From Rhodovulum sulfidophilum DSM 1374 (lineage in GTDB: Bacteria > Pseudomonadota > Alphaproteobacteria > Rhodobacterales > Rhodobacteraceae): a DNA stretch of 64,000 nt. The position numbers and the translations under genes were made by a program. This document shows positions 1 through 8,288 of the stretch, in pieces. The stretch spans positions 49,164-113,163 of the forward strand of contig NZ_CP015419.1 of the NCBI RefSeq assembly GCF_001633165.1, given 5' to 3'. Below the pieces are notes generated by a model. It had not been told where the DNA came from and ran no database searches. It worked only from the letters and a program-made list of their open reading frames with translations. Positions within the stretch are counted from its first letter, which is position 1. Every line of letters starts with the position of its first letter.

Positions 1-69
1 GCGATGGCGATCCTCTTTGGCGCCTTTGCTTCGAACCTCATTCTGTCGCGCTTGGCGAAGCGCGCATGA
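1..69 (+). CDS. C-terminal end of an unidentified protein (cut by window edge)
   Basis: The first reading frame is open from base 1 to a TGA at 67-69. The 22 visible residues are hydrophobic and then basic, ending ASNLILSRLAKRA. That is what the last membrane helix and cytoplasmic tail of an inner-membrane protein look like. Too little is present to name a family. The frame could also be open by chance. Confidence 0.35.
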   Translation, partial: AMAILFGAFASNLILSRLAKRA

Positions 70-459
70 CTGCGGCGGGGACCGCTTTCTTAGGCATTCG
101 TAGCGAGACAGGCGATGCGCCGCCGGTCGAGTTCTGGCGGCACGTCGAGGCGCGTGGCCATGACCGTGGAACCGATGCCGGAAAGGCCGGGACGGGGCGG
201 ATCGCTTCCCCTGGCCCGGCAGTCCCGCAGCTGGGAGCATGGAACCGCCGCCCGCCACGGAAGCGCCGCATCCGAAACCGGTCGGGCCCACCGCGGAACA
301 GGACATGGTTCCATGCAATGGTCCAAATCCCTGGCCCGAGGCGCCGGGCCCATGACAGAAACGTACCGGAACCGCCCCCGGGATCGAGGAGGCCCGCCTC
401 ATCGTACCGCGCCGAGAGGCTCGAGCCCAGGCCTCGGGACTTGCCTCACGGCCTCGGAT
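70..459. other. Gene-free stretch, nothing recognised
   Basis: Several frames are open here because of the high GC content, but none gives a recognisable protein, and the overlapping readings on both strands conflict. The stretch ends at the toxin-antitoxin operator, so part of it is probably the upstream region of that operon. Confidence 0.5.
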
Positions 460-483
460 GATATACATTTTTCAATGTCTATC
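460..483. promoter_or_regulatory. Palindromic operator of the toxin-antitoxin operon
   Basis: GATATACATT (460-469) and AATGTCTATC (474-483) are inverted copies matching at 9 of 10 positions around a 4-nt spacer. It is the most AT-rich spot in the area and lies 24 bases before the antitoxin ATG. AbrB/MazE-type antitoxins bind such palindromes to repress their own operon; that this one does so is inferred. The left arm may double as a -10 element. Confidence 0.55.
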
Positions 484-507
484 TACCCTGCCGCGCCGGA
501 GGCCACC

Positions 508-738
508 ATGCAGATCGCCAGATGGGGAAATTCGCTTGCCGTCCGCCTGCCCGCGGATCTGGTCCGGACCCTCGGCCTGCGCGAGGGCGACCGGATCGAG
601 CTGGAGCCCTCGGGCGAGGGTCGGCTTGCAGTCAGCCGCCATCCCCGTGCCGATGAGGTGCTGTCAGGGCTGCGCCGGTTCCGCGGCCGTCTGGCGTCCG
701 AAGACCGGCTGAGCCGCGACGCGGCCAATGCCCGCTGA
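508..738 (+). CDS. AbrB/MazE-type antitoxin
   Basis: A 76-residue protein. Residues 1-45 form a swapped-hairpin AbrB/MazE DNA-binding domain: the start MQIARWGNSLAVRLP and the following LGLREGDRIEL are the family signature. The C-terminal 30 residues are charged and would wrap the toxin. The ATG at 508 was chosen because the domain begins there; longer upstream readings have no homologous sequence. The last 11 bases overlap the PIN-domain toxin gene, so the two are translationally coupled. Expected role: neutralise the toxin and, with it, repress transcription from the palindrome at 460-483. The pairing of an AbrB fold with a PIN toxin is a common VapB variant. Confidence 0.85.
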   Translation: MQIARWGNSLAVRLPADLVRTLGLREGDRIELEPSGEGRLAVSRHPRADEVLSGLRRFRGRLASEDRLSRDAANAR

Positions 739-1132
739 CTTCTTCGACACCAACGTCATCCTCTACCTGCTGGACGACGGGCCCAAGGCCGACCGGTCCG
801 AGGCGCTGCTGGCTAAGGGCGGCACGATCAGCGTCCAGGTGCTGAACGAGGCGCTGGTGAACTGCCTGCGCAAGGCCCGGATGAGCCATGACGAGGCGGG
901 CGAATTCCTGTTCGGGATCCGCGATCTCTGCGAGACGGTCGAGCTGACCGTCGACACCCATGATGTCGGCCGCGCGCTGGCCGCCCGCTACAAGCTGTCG
1001 GTCTACGATTCGATGATCGTCGCCGCGGCGCTTCTCAGCGGCTGCACCAGGCTCTGGTCCGAGGACATGCAAGACGGGCTGACCGTCGAGGGGCGGCTGA
1101 AGATCGTCAACCCCTTCGCCGACGCCGCCTGA
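728..1132 (+). CDS. PIN-domain ribonuclease toxin (VapC family)
   Basis: The 134-residue protein is a single PIN domain. The four acidic residues expected to hold the catalytic Mg2+ are visible: D7 in FFDTNV, E41 in VLNEAL, D94 in YDSMIVAAAL and D113 in SEDMQ. VapC toxins cleave tRNA or rRNA when the antitoxin is degraded; the target here cannot be read from sequence. The start ATG lies inside the antitoxin gene, an 11-nt overlap typical of such pairs. All catalytic positions are intact, so the toxin should be active. Confidence 0.88.
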   Translation: MPADFFDTNVILYLLDDGPKADRSEALLAKGGTISVQVLNEALVNCLRKARMSHDEAGEFLFGIRDLCETVELTVDTHDVGRALAARYKLSVYDSMIVAAALLSGCTRLWSEDMQDGLTVEGRLKIVNPFADAA

Positions 1133-1240
1133 GCAGACGCATTCGCCTGGTCGGAACCGCCGCGGCCGAGGGCCCCGGCCTTGCCTCCCGCAGCCCGCGC
1201 CACAGGTCCTGACCCAGACCCGACCCGAAGGAGACAGAGC

Positions 1241-1912
1241 ATGACCCGAACCCTGTTCATCACCGGCGCCTCCAGCGGTATCGGCGCCGCCACCGCCCGC
1301 GCCGCCGTCGCCCGCGGCTGGTCGGTGGGGCTTATGGCGCGCTCGGCCGACAAGCTGGACACGCTGGCAACCGAGCTTGGCGCGGCGGCGCTGGCCCTGC
1401 CCGGCGATGCCACCGATCCGACCGCGCAAGAAGAAGCCGTGGCCCGTACCGTCGAACACTTCGGCGCGCTGCATGCGGCCTTCGCCAATGCCGGGCGCGG
1501 CCTCGAACGGCCCGGCACCGAGGCGGGCGATCCCGAGGACTGGCGCGGGATGGTCGATCTGAACGTGATGGGCGTGCTGTTCACTGCCCGTGCCGCCCTT
1601 CCGCATCTGCGCCGGACGAAGGGGCATCTGGTTCTGACCGGCTCGGCCGCGGGGCGGACCCATATCAAGGGCTCGATCTATTCCGCGACCAAGTGGTTCG
1701 TGCATGGCTATGGCGGCAACATGTCCGAAGAGATGCGCGAATGGGGCGGGCGCTGCACGGTGATCTCGCCCGGGATGGTCGACACGCCGTTCTTCGACAG
1801 CCCCAAGCCCGACAAGATCCGGCCCGAGGATGTCGCCGATGCGGTGCTTTATGCGCTGGAACAGAACCCCCGCGCAGAGCTGCGCGAGATCCATATCATG
1901 CCAACCGGCTGA
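1241..1912 (+). CDS. SDR-family NAD(P)-dependent oxidoreductase
   Basis: A 223-residue classical short-chain dehydrogenase. The cofactor motif is TGASSGIG (G9, G13, G15), the structural NAG is at 83-85 and the active site is Y147-S-A-T-K151, with the usual Ser at about 135. The start at 1241 has AAGGAG eight bases upstream; a longer reading from 1181 is only leader sequence. The sequence ends with a PEDVADAVLYAL block seen in the YdfG/serine dehydrogenase-like branch. The substrate is not clear. It converges on the transporter gene next door with only 13 bases between stop codons. Confidence 0.85.
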   Translation: MTRTLFITGASSGIGAATARAAVARGWSVGLMARSADKLDTLATELGAAALALPGDATDPTAQEEAVARTVEHFGALHAAFANAGRGLERPGTEAGDPEDWRGMVDLNVMGVLFTARAALPHLRRTKGHLVLTGSAAGRTHIKGSIYSATKWFVHGYGGNMSEEMREWGGRCTVISPGMVDTPFFDSPKPDKIRPEDVADAVLYALEQNPRAELREIHIMPTG

Positions 1913-1925
1913 GAGGCGGCGGCGC

Positions 1926-2810
1926 TCAGCCCGCCGCCCGCCTTTCGCGGATCATGATGAAGACGCCGCTGACGACGATGACCGCGGCCCCCACCGCCGT
2001 CGCGCGGTCGGGAACCTCCTGCCAGAACAGCCAGCCGAAACCGGTGGCCCAGAGCAGTGCGGTATAGTCCAGCGGCGCGATCACCACCGCAGGCGCCATC
2101 CGGAACGCCTGGGTGATCAGCGTCATGCCCAGCGTGCCGAACAGGGCGATGCAGCCGAAGGCCCAGAGATCGCCCGCCGGGACCGGGGTCCAGACGAAAC
2201 CGACCGCCAGACCGCTCAGGAGCACCGAGCTGCCGACCAGCCAGAGCTGCATCGTCCAGACGCTTTCGCGCGCATCGAGCCAGCGCGCGCTGAGCATCAG
2301 CACCGCATAGAACAGCGCCGCCAGCACCGGCAGAACCGAGGCCGGCTGAAACGCCGCCGCCCCCGGACGGACCACGATCAGCACCCCGGCAAAGCCCGCC
2401 GCCACCGCCAGCCAGCGCCGCCAGCCCACCGGCTCGCGCAGGACCAGCGCCGACAGCGCGGTGATGAAGATCGGCGCCACGAAGATCAGCCCGGTTGCCT
2501 CGGCCAGCCCCAGATAGCGGAAACTGGTGAAGAACATCAGCGCCGCCACGATCACCAGCCCGCCCCGTGCCAGATGCGCCAGCGGACGGCGCGAGACCAG
2601 AGCCCGGGGCCCTCCGGTCCCGACCGCGATCGCGGCGGCGAAAGGCAGCGCGATCAGGCTGCGCAGGAACAGGATCTGGACCGGCGAATAGCCCTCGGTC
2701 AGCGCCTTGGCGAAAGCGTCATTGACGCAAAGACAGGCGACGCCCGCGCACATCGCAGCGATCCCCGCCATGGGGTCGCGCCCCGCCACGGTTGCCGCCG
2801 TTCCGGTCAT
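1926..2810 (-). CDS. EamA/DMT-superfamily transporter
   Basis: A 294-residue inner-membrane protein with about ten hydrophobic helices in two repeated EamA halves, for example AGIAAMCAGVACLCVNDAFA near the N-terminus and a second half beginning around residue 150. Family members export amino acids, nucleosides or small metabolites, or act as S-adenosylmethionine transporters. The substrate is not determinable here. The start at 2810 is preceded by AAAGGAA; a longer frame upstream lacks homologous character. It stands alone and converges with the SDR gene. Confidence 0.85.
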   Translation of the reverse strand: MTGTAATVAGRDPMAGIAAMCAGVACLCVNDAFAKALTEGYSPVQILFLRSLIALPFAAAIAVGTGGPRALVSRRPLAHLARGGLVIVAALMFFTSFRYLGLAEATGLIFVAPIFITALSALVLREPVGWRRWLAVAAGFAGVLIVVRPGAAAFQPASVLPVLAALFYAVLMLSARWLDARESVWTMQLWLVGSSVLLSGLAVGFVWTPVPAGDLWAFGCIALFGTLGMTLITQAFRMAPAVVIAPLDYTALLWATGFGWLFWQEVPDRATAVGAAVIVVSGVFIMIRERRAAG

Positions 2811-3103
2811 TCGCGAGTTCCTTTCACCAGCCCTCCGGCCCGTTTCCGGGGCCCTCCTCAGCGTCGCGACCCTAGCCCGCCCGCGCTTCGCTGTCATGGT
2901 CGAAGCCGCCCCCAGCGCTGCCCCGCCACGGGATATCGGGACAATCGGGGGCGATCCGCCGGGATCGGACCGGAACAGGACGGCGAGGCGCCCGGCCGCA
3001 TGCGGGAACCCGCCAGCCCGGCAGACACTTGCCCGCGCCCGCAATCGAAGTCATGGCATCCGGGGACGATATCGCGTAACAGCGGCGCGCGGGGGATATC
3101 CTG

Positions 3104-3724
3104 ATGAACAGAAATCGCGGCTCCCGGCGACGTGTTTCGTTGTCGCTTCCGATCCTGCGGACCTCGCGGGATCAGCACGATGCCGGCAACCTGACCCTCG
3201 GCAGCCTGCTGTCGGGGCTGGGCGAGACCTCGTTCGGCTGGGCGGTGGTGGTGTTCGCGCTCATGACCATGCTGCCGCTGCCGCCCGGATCTTCGCTGGT
3301 GACCGCGCTGCCGGTGCTGGTCACCACCGCGCAGATGATGCTGGGCTACCGCCATGTCCGCCTGCCGGGACCGCTGGCGCGGTTGCGGCTGGATCACGAC
3401 AAGCTGCGCCGGACCGTGCTGCGCCTGCGCCCCGTCACCCGGCGGCTGGAGCGGGTTCTGAGGCCGCGCAATCCCGCCCTGTTCCGCCGCCGCAACGAAC
3501 GCGCGCTGGGGGCGGCACTGTTCGTGATCGCCTTCACCCTGTTCCTGCCGGTGCCGGGCAGCGGCTGGTTCCCGGCGATCTCGCTGTTCGTCGCGGGCGT
3601 CGGCATGGTCGAGCATGATGGCCGGGTCACGATCTGGGGGCTTGTGATGGGCGCGGCCTCGGTGCTTCTGACCGTCGCCATCGTGGTCTCGCTGGCCGCC
3701 AGCGCCGAGGCGGTGATCCCGTAG
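3104..3724 (+). CDS. ExoD-family exopolysaccharide synthesis protein
   Basis: A 206-residue membrane protein. The central MLPLPPGSSLVTALPVLVTT block and a later LFLPVPGSGWFP repeat match the ExoD family, named from a Sinorhizobium gene affecting succinoglycan production and alkali tolerance. Around four transmembrane helices flank an amphipathic basic region (residues 85-125). The biochemical role of the family is unknown. The start is taken at 3104, ten bases after a run of G that may serve as ribosome-binding site. It has no operon partner: the next gene begins about 480 bases on. Confidence 0.8.
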   Translation: MNRNRGSRRRVSLSLPILRTSRDQHDAGNLTLGSLLSGLGETSFGWAVVVFALMTMLPLPPGSSLVTALPVLVTTAQMMLGYRHVRLPGPLARLRLDHDKLRRTVLRLRPVTRRLERVLRPRNPALFRRRNERALGAALFVIAFTLFLPVPGSGWFPAISLFVAGVGMVEHDGRVTIWGLVMGAASVLLTVAIVVSLAASAEAVIP

Positions 3725-4207
3725 CCGCCCCCGGCCGGGCTCGGCACCGGATCGGCCCGCCGGTCTTGTCCGCCAGCGGTCCCTGTCCTTCGAGCGCGGG
3801 TTTCCGCATCGCCTTAAACAGCACCGGAACCGGCAGGGCATGTGTCCTTCCTGCTCGAGCGCCAGCATCAGAACCAGACGCTTGAAAAATCGACGTTCAT
3901 GTCGCCTTGCCGACCCGGATTTCGGATCGATGCCGTCCCGCCCCGATGACCGTTATCCGAAGGGCAAATCGGCGCGGCCCCGAGGCCGATCATCGCCGAC
4001 CATGGCCTAAGGTTCGCGCAGGGGGAAACAGGCCAGGGGTCATTCGGACAGGACCGTGCCGACGAAAGCCAGTCTGATCCCCTTCGCCTGAGCAGGACGA
4101 CCCGCCCATGGGGCGGGCCCGGAGCAAAGCGGTCGTTCACGGAAAACGCAGCCACGGTCCGGAATGCGGCCATGGCCGCAAGTCGGCCATCGTGCTAGCT
4201 TGGGCGC
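3725..4207. other. Gene-free stretch, nothing recognised
   Basis: No frame gives a plausible protein on either strand, and I see no strong hairpin with a T-tract. The right end must carry the promoter for the RNA ligase gene, but no convincing -35/-10 pair is visible. Confidence 0.45.
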
Positions 4208-4831
4208 TTGAAGAAGTATGGTCGCACATTCCACCTGCCATTTTCGCCCGGCGCCACCAGCGACGACAAGGTCATGTCTTCGCTTGAAGGCCTGATGGCG
4301 GAAGACCTCGTCGTCACCGAGAAGATGGACGGTGAGAATACGACCATTCACGCCGGCGGCTCCCATGCGCGCAGCCCTGACAGCCGTTACCATCCTTCCC
4401 GAGACTGGCTCAAAGCGTTCGCGGCGGGGATTTCTCCCTATCTGGCAGAAGGCGAACGTATTGTCGGCGAGAACCTCTATGCCCGTCATTCCGTCGCCTA
4501 TGATGCGTTGCCCTCGTATTTCCTCGGCTTCGCGTGGATTGTTGGCGATGTAATCCAGTCCTGGGACCTGACGCAGGCACGTTTCGAGGAGCTGGGCATC
4601 CAGCCCGTTGCGACGCTCTATCGGGGCGCCTACCGCACGGGTCTGTTCGAGGATCTGGCGCGGGCCCTCGACCTGTCGAGGCAAGAGGGGTTTGTGGCAA
4701 GGATCGCCGGCTCGTTCCCAGAAAGCGACATGCCGAGGCGGATGGGAAAATATGTCAGGGAAGGGCATGTTCAGTCGGAAATCCACTGGATGAAGGCTGA
4801 GCTTATCGCCAATGGCCTAGCTGACGCCTGA
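4208..4831 (+). CDS. RNA ligase-family nucleotidyltransferase (TTG start)
   Basis: A 207-residue protein of the covalent nucleotidyltransferase superfamily. Motif I is TEKMDG with the nucleotide-accepting lysine K39. YFLGFAWI (motif III), EGFVARIA (motif IV) and MGKYVREGHV (motif V lysine) follow in order. It has no OB-fold or other added domain, as in small Rnl2-like or tRNA/RNA repair ligases that seal RNA nicks through a ligase-AMP intermediate. The start TTG was chosen because the family's conserved N-terminus (YGRTFHLPFSPGATSDD) begins there and the first in-frame ATG would remove it. No kinase or phosphatase partner is adjacent. RNA repair is inferred; the natural substrate is unknown. 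Confidence 0.8.
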   Translation: MKKYGRTFHLPFSPGATSDDKVMSSLEGLMAEDLVVTEKMDGENTTIHAGGSHARSPDSRYHPSRDWLKAFAAGISPYLAEGERIVGENLYARHSVAYDALPSYFLGFAWIVGDVIQSWDLTQARFEELGIQPVATLYRGAYRTGLFEDLARALDLSRQEGFVARIAGSFPESDMPRRMGKYVREGHVQSEIHWMKAELIANGLADA

Positions 4832-5343
4832 CGGCAGCTTCACCCCGTCCACCAGGCCTCACAGCTCGAAGGTCTGGTTCGGGTCAGCAATGCCTGACCT
4901 TCGGGCCGGCAAAGCCGGGTTCGGCCAACGGACCGGCCCCGGAAGATCGGCTGCAGATATGCTCGATATGCGACCGGCAACCGGGCGCCGCTTGCCTCGG
5001 CAGAGCGCCGTGATCGCCCGGCACCGCGTCGAACCCGAGCCAGGACAGGGGGGTGTCATCAGGCCGACCCGCCCGGCCGCCAGCGACAAGGCCGGCCCCG
5101 GTTCGAGGCGCCGTTTCACAGCCAAGCCCCAACCGACGCCCATCTTCCAAACCACAACTCCGGCGGGCGAGCTCGCCGACCCGGATCCGAATCTGCTGGC
5201 CTCCGCCCCATCCGCGACGGCCACGGCCTGACCCTACCGGGCCTCGCCCGCCATCTCGCCCGACACCGGCAACGGCGCGCGGAGCATCACGCTTGCGGAG
5301 CTTTTCCAACCGCCTTGAGCCGCCCTGACGGTGCCGCCAAGGG
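4832..5343. other. Gene-free stretch, nothing recognised
   Basis: The space between the RNA ligase stop and the convergent TetR gene holds overlapping open frames of low-complexity Pro/Arg/Ala composition but no conserved protein, RNA gene or clear terminator. Confidence 0.45.
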
Positions 5344-5985
5344 TCAGCCCCGGCCGGGCGCGGCACCCTCGACGAAAAGCCGCCAGGCGCGGTCGAACCA
5401 GGCCTCCCGCGCAGCCGGATCCGCCAGCGTGTCATCGCCCATCAGCGCCGCGTTGCTGGGGCCCAGCACCAGGGCCGCGATCAGCTGGTCGGCGACGAAA
5501 TCGGCATCCGGCGCGGCAAGCTCGCCCGCAGCGGCGGCGGCGCGGATCGCCTCTGCCAGCTTCGGCGTGAACGGGTCCGCGCCGACCAGAGGCCGGGCCC
5601 GCATCGCCTCGATGAAGGCCTCGCGCTTCAGCGCCAGCAGCTCGGGGTCGAGATTGGCATCGAGAAACCAGCGCGCCAGATGCCGCACCCGGTCGAGCGG
5701 CCGCTCGGGGCACTCCGCCGCCACCGCCTCGAACCAGGCCTCGGTCCGCTCCAGCGCCTTCTGCGTCACCGCGGCAAACAGATCTTCCTTGGTGGCGAAA
5801 CGGCGGTAGAGCGTGTCCTTGCCGATGCCGCAGGCGGCGATCACCTGCTCCATCGTGGTCGCGGCAAAACCCTGGGCGATGAACAGCTCGCGCGCCCGGG
5901 CGACGATCTCGGCCGCGATCCGTTCGGACTGGCGCTTGGTCGGGCGTCCGGCACGCGCCGGGCGCGGGGTCTTGGCTGTCGTCAT
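5344..5985 (-). CDS. TetR-family transcriptional regulator
   Basis: A 213-residue regulator. Residues 20-70 are a TetR_N helix-turn-helix (ELFIAQGFAATTMEQVIAAC then KDTLYRRFATKEDLF). The C-terminal 130 residues are an all-helical ligand and dimer domain with no recognised ligand motif. The start at 5985 follows a lysine/arginine-rich N-terminal tail; an upstream in-frame ATG at 6045 would run into the shared promoter. The gene is divergent from the siderophore receptor operon. A palindrome in the intergenic region is its likely operator, so it probably controls itself and that operon, although TetR control of a siderophore receptor is less usual than Fur control. Confidence 0.85.
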   Translation of the reverse strand: MTTAKTPRPARAGRPTKRQSERIAAEIVARARELFIAQGFAATTMEQVIAACGIGKDTLYRRFATKEDLFAAVTQKALERTEAWFEAVAAECPERPLDRVRHLARWFLDANLDPELLALKREAFIEAMRARPLVGADPFTPKLAEAIRAAAAAGELAAPDADFVADQLIAALVLGPSNAALMGDDTLADPAAREAWFDRAWRLFVEGAAPGRG

Positions 5986-6080
5986 TCCCGTGCGGCCTTC
6001 CGGAAGTTCAGCCGCCTTATGGGCAATTTTCCGGCCGGACGGCAAGTATCCCGATATTCCGACAAAAACACTATGGTTTT

Positions 6081-6102
6081 AACTGGACGGTATCGTCCCG
6101 TT
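6081..6102. promoter_or_regulatory. Candidate TetR operator
   Basis: AACTGGACG (6081-6089) and CGTCCCGTT (6094-6102) are inverted copies with 8 of 9 matches around a 4-nt spacer. It lies between the divergent TetR and TonB-receptor genes, 42 bases before the receptor ATG. Size and symmetry fit a TetR dimer site. The assignment rests on position and symmetry only. Confidence 0.55.
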
Positions 6103-6143
6103 TTGCTAACGCCGCTTCGACATTCAGGGAACGGAGATGCCGG

Positions 6144-8288
6144 ATGGACAGAGGAACCTTGGGCAGGACGACCGCGGCACTGGCGGCCGCACTCGGCACG
6201 GCCGCAACCGCCGCCGCCGCACAGGACGATGCCTACGCGCTTGAGGCCATCGTGCTGCAGGCCGACGTGGCCGACACGTCGAGCTCCTACGCGCTGCCGG
6301 ACATGCGCTCGGCCACCAAGACCGATACGCCGGTGGTCGAGACGCCCCAGGCGCTGACCGTGCTGACCCGCAAGCAGTTCGACGACCAGAACACCCAGAC
6401 CGTGGGCCAGGCGCTGCGCTACACCTCGGGCGTGCTGTCCGAGATCGACGCCTCGACCCGCTATGACAGCGTGTTCCTGCGGGGCTTCGGCGGCTTCGGC
6501 ATCTCGTCGCAATTCGTGAGCTCCCTCGACGGACTGCGGCTGCCGCGCGGCCAGGCCTTCGCCCAGCCCGCCGTCGATCCGTTCCTGCTGGACCGGGTCG
6601 ATGTGCTCAAGGGCCCCTCGGCGCTGCTTTACGGGCCGTCGAGCACCGGCGGTCTGGTCAACATGGTCAGCCGCGCCCCCGATGGCAGCACCGGCGGCGA
6701 GGCGCGGCTGGAATACGGCACCCATGACCGCGTGCAGGCTGGGTTCGAGCAGCATGGCACCCTCGACGCGGCAGGCACCCTGCAATACAGCCTGACCGCC
6801 ATCGGCCGCAGCGCGAACACCCGCTATCGCGATGTCGACGAAAAACGGTATGCCATCGCCCCGGTCCTGGTCTGGCAGCCTTCGGCCGATACGAGGCTGA
6901 CCTTCGGCGGCTACTGGCAGGACGACCCCGAAGGCGGCTATTTCAACTCGATCTATCCCAAGGGCGCCGCGCCCTCGGCCTATGCCCGCTATCTCGACCG
7001 CGACTTCAATATCGGCGACCCGGATTTCGACAGTTTCGAACGCACCCAATGGGCGCTGAATGCCGGGCTGGAACATGCCTTCTCGGCCGATCTGACGCTG
7101 CGCTCGAAACTGCGCTACGGCCGCATCGACGCGGATATGAAGGGCCTGCAGATGGGCGCGCCGCTCGACGCCTCGGGCATGCTCGCGCGGAATGCCCTGA
7201 TCTCGGACGAGACGGCGCGGGCGCTGAACTGGGACAGCAATCTGGAATACCGCTTCCAGACCGGCGCGGTCTCGCACCGGCTGCTGGCGGGGGCCGATCT
7301 GCTGTGGAATGACAGCGACTGGCAGTATTCCTACACCTCGGCCGCGCCGCTCGACGTGACCGACCCGGTCTATGGCGGCGTCTCGGGTCCGTTCACGACC
7401 ATGACCGACAGCCACCAGACCACCCGGCAGGCCGGGATCTACCTGACCGACCAGCTCTCCTTCGGCCGGTTCCGCGCGGTGCTGGGCCTGCGCCATGACC
7501 GGATCGAGACCGACAGCCTGAACCGGCTGAGCGGGACCACCACCGAACAGAGCAGCGACAACACCTCCTACCGCGCCGCCCTGCTTTACCTCTTCGACAA
7601 CGGTGCCGCGCCCTATGTCAGCTATTCGACCTCGCTCGAGCCGACCTCGGGCGTCGATGCCGCGGGCGATCCCTTCGTGCCCACCGAATCCGAGCAGTGG
7701 GAGCTGGGGATCAAGTACCAGCCGCCGGGCATGGACGCGCTGTTCACCATGGCCGCCTTCAGCATCGACCAGACCAATGTGCTGACCCCGGGCGATGTGC
7801 CGGGCTATTTCATCCAGACCGGCAAGATCCGCTCGCGCGGGGTGGAATTCGAGGGCCGCGGCAAGCTGACCGAGCGGCTCGAGCTGATCGGCGCGCTGAC
7901 CCTGCTGGATACAGAGGTACGGGCCTCGTCCAATCCTGCGATCATCGGCAACCGGCCGCAGGCGGTGCCGGATTATTTCGGCTCGCTCTGGCTGAACCGC
8001 AGCTTCGACGGCAGGCTTGACGGGCTGGAACTGGGCGGCGGCGTCCGCTTCGTGGGATCGAGCTATGGCGACGATGCCAACAGCCTGAAATCCGGGTCCT
8101 ATACCCTGGCCGACCTGGCGATCCGCTACGATCTGGGCGCGCGCAACCCGTCGCTGGCCGGGCTCGAGGCCACGCTGAACGTCCGCAACCTGTTCGACGA
8201 GACCTATTATTCCAGCTGCAGCTACGACTATTTCTGCCAGTACGGAGAGGGCCGGATCGTCACCGTCGGGCTGCGCAAGACATGGTAG
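6144..8288 (+). CDS. TonB-dependent siderophore receptor
   Basis: A 714-residue outer-membrane receptor. The signal peptide ends near TAAAA|QDD, followed by a TonB-box-like LEAIVLQA, a plug domain (TPVVETPQALTVLTRKQFDD, then GFGGFGISSQFVSS and LLYGPSSTGGLVNM) and a 22-strand barrel ending in Trp. The conserved cysteine pair near the C-terminus (SCSYDYFCQYGEGR) is typical of FhuA/FoxA-like hydroxamate siderophore receptors. ATG 6144 has CGGAG eight bases upstream. The binding-protein gene starts inside its last codons. Uptake of a ferric hydroxamate is the best guess; the ligand is not proven. Confidence 0.92.
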   Translation: MDRGTLGRTTAALAAALGTAATAAAAQDDAYALEAIVLQADVADTSSSYALPDMRSATKTDTPVVETPQALTVLTRKQFDDQNTQTVGQALRYTSGVLSEIDASTRYDSVFLRGFGGFGISSQFVSSLDGLRLPRGQAFAQPAVDPFLLDRVDVLKGPSALLYGPSSTGGLVNMVSRAPDGSTGGEARLEYGTHDRVQAGFEQHGTLDAAGTLQYSLTAIGRSANTRYRDVDEKRYAIAPVLVWQPSADTRLTFGGYWQDDPEGGYFNSIYPKGAAPSAYARYLDRDFNIGDPDFDSFERTQWALNAGLEHAFSADLTLRSKLRYGRIDADMKGLQMGAPLDASGMLARNALISDETARALNWDSNLEYRFQTGAVSHRLLAGADLLWNDSDWQYSYTSAAPLDVTDPVYGGVSGPFTTMTDSHQTTRQAGIYLTDQLSFGRFRAVLGLRHDRIETDSLNRLSGTTTEQSSDNTSYRAALLYLFDNGAAPYVSYSTSLEPTSGVDAAGDPFVPTESEQWELGIKYQPPGMDALFTMAAFSIDQTNVLTPGDVPGYFIQTGKIRSRGVEFEGRGKLTERLELIGALTLLDTEVRASSNPAIIGNRPQAVPDYFGSLWLNRSFDGRLDGLELGGGVRFVGSSYGDDANSLKSGSYTLADLAIRYDLGARNPSLAGLEATLNVRNLFDETYYSSCSYDYFCQYGEGRIVTVGLRKTW

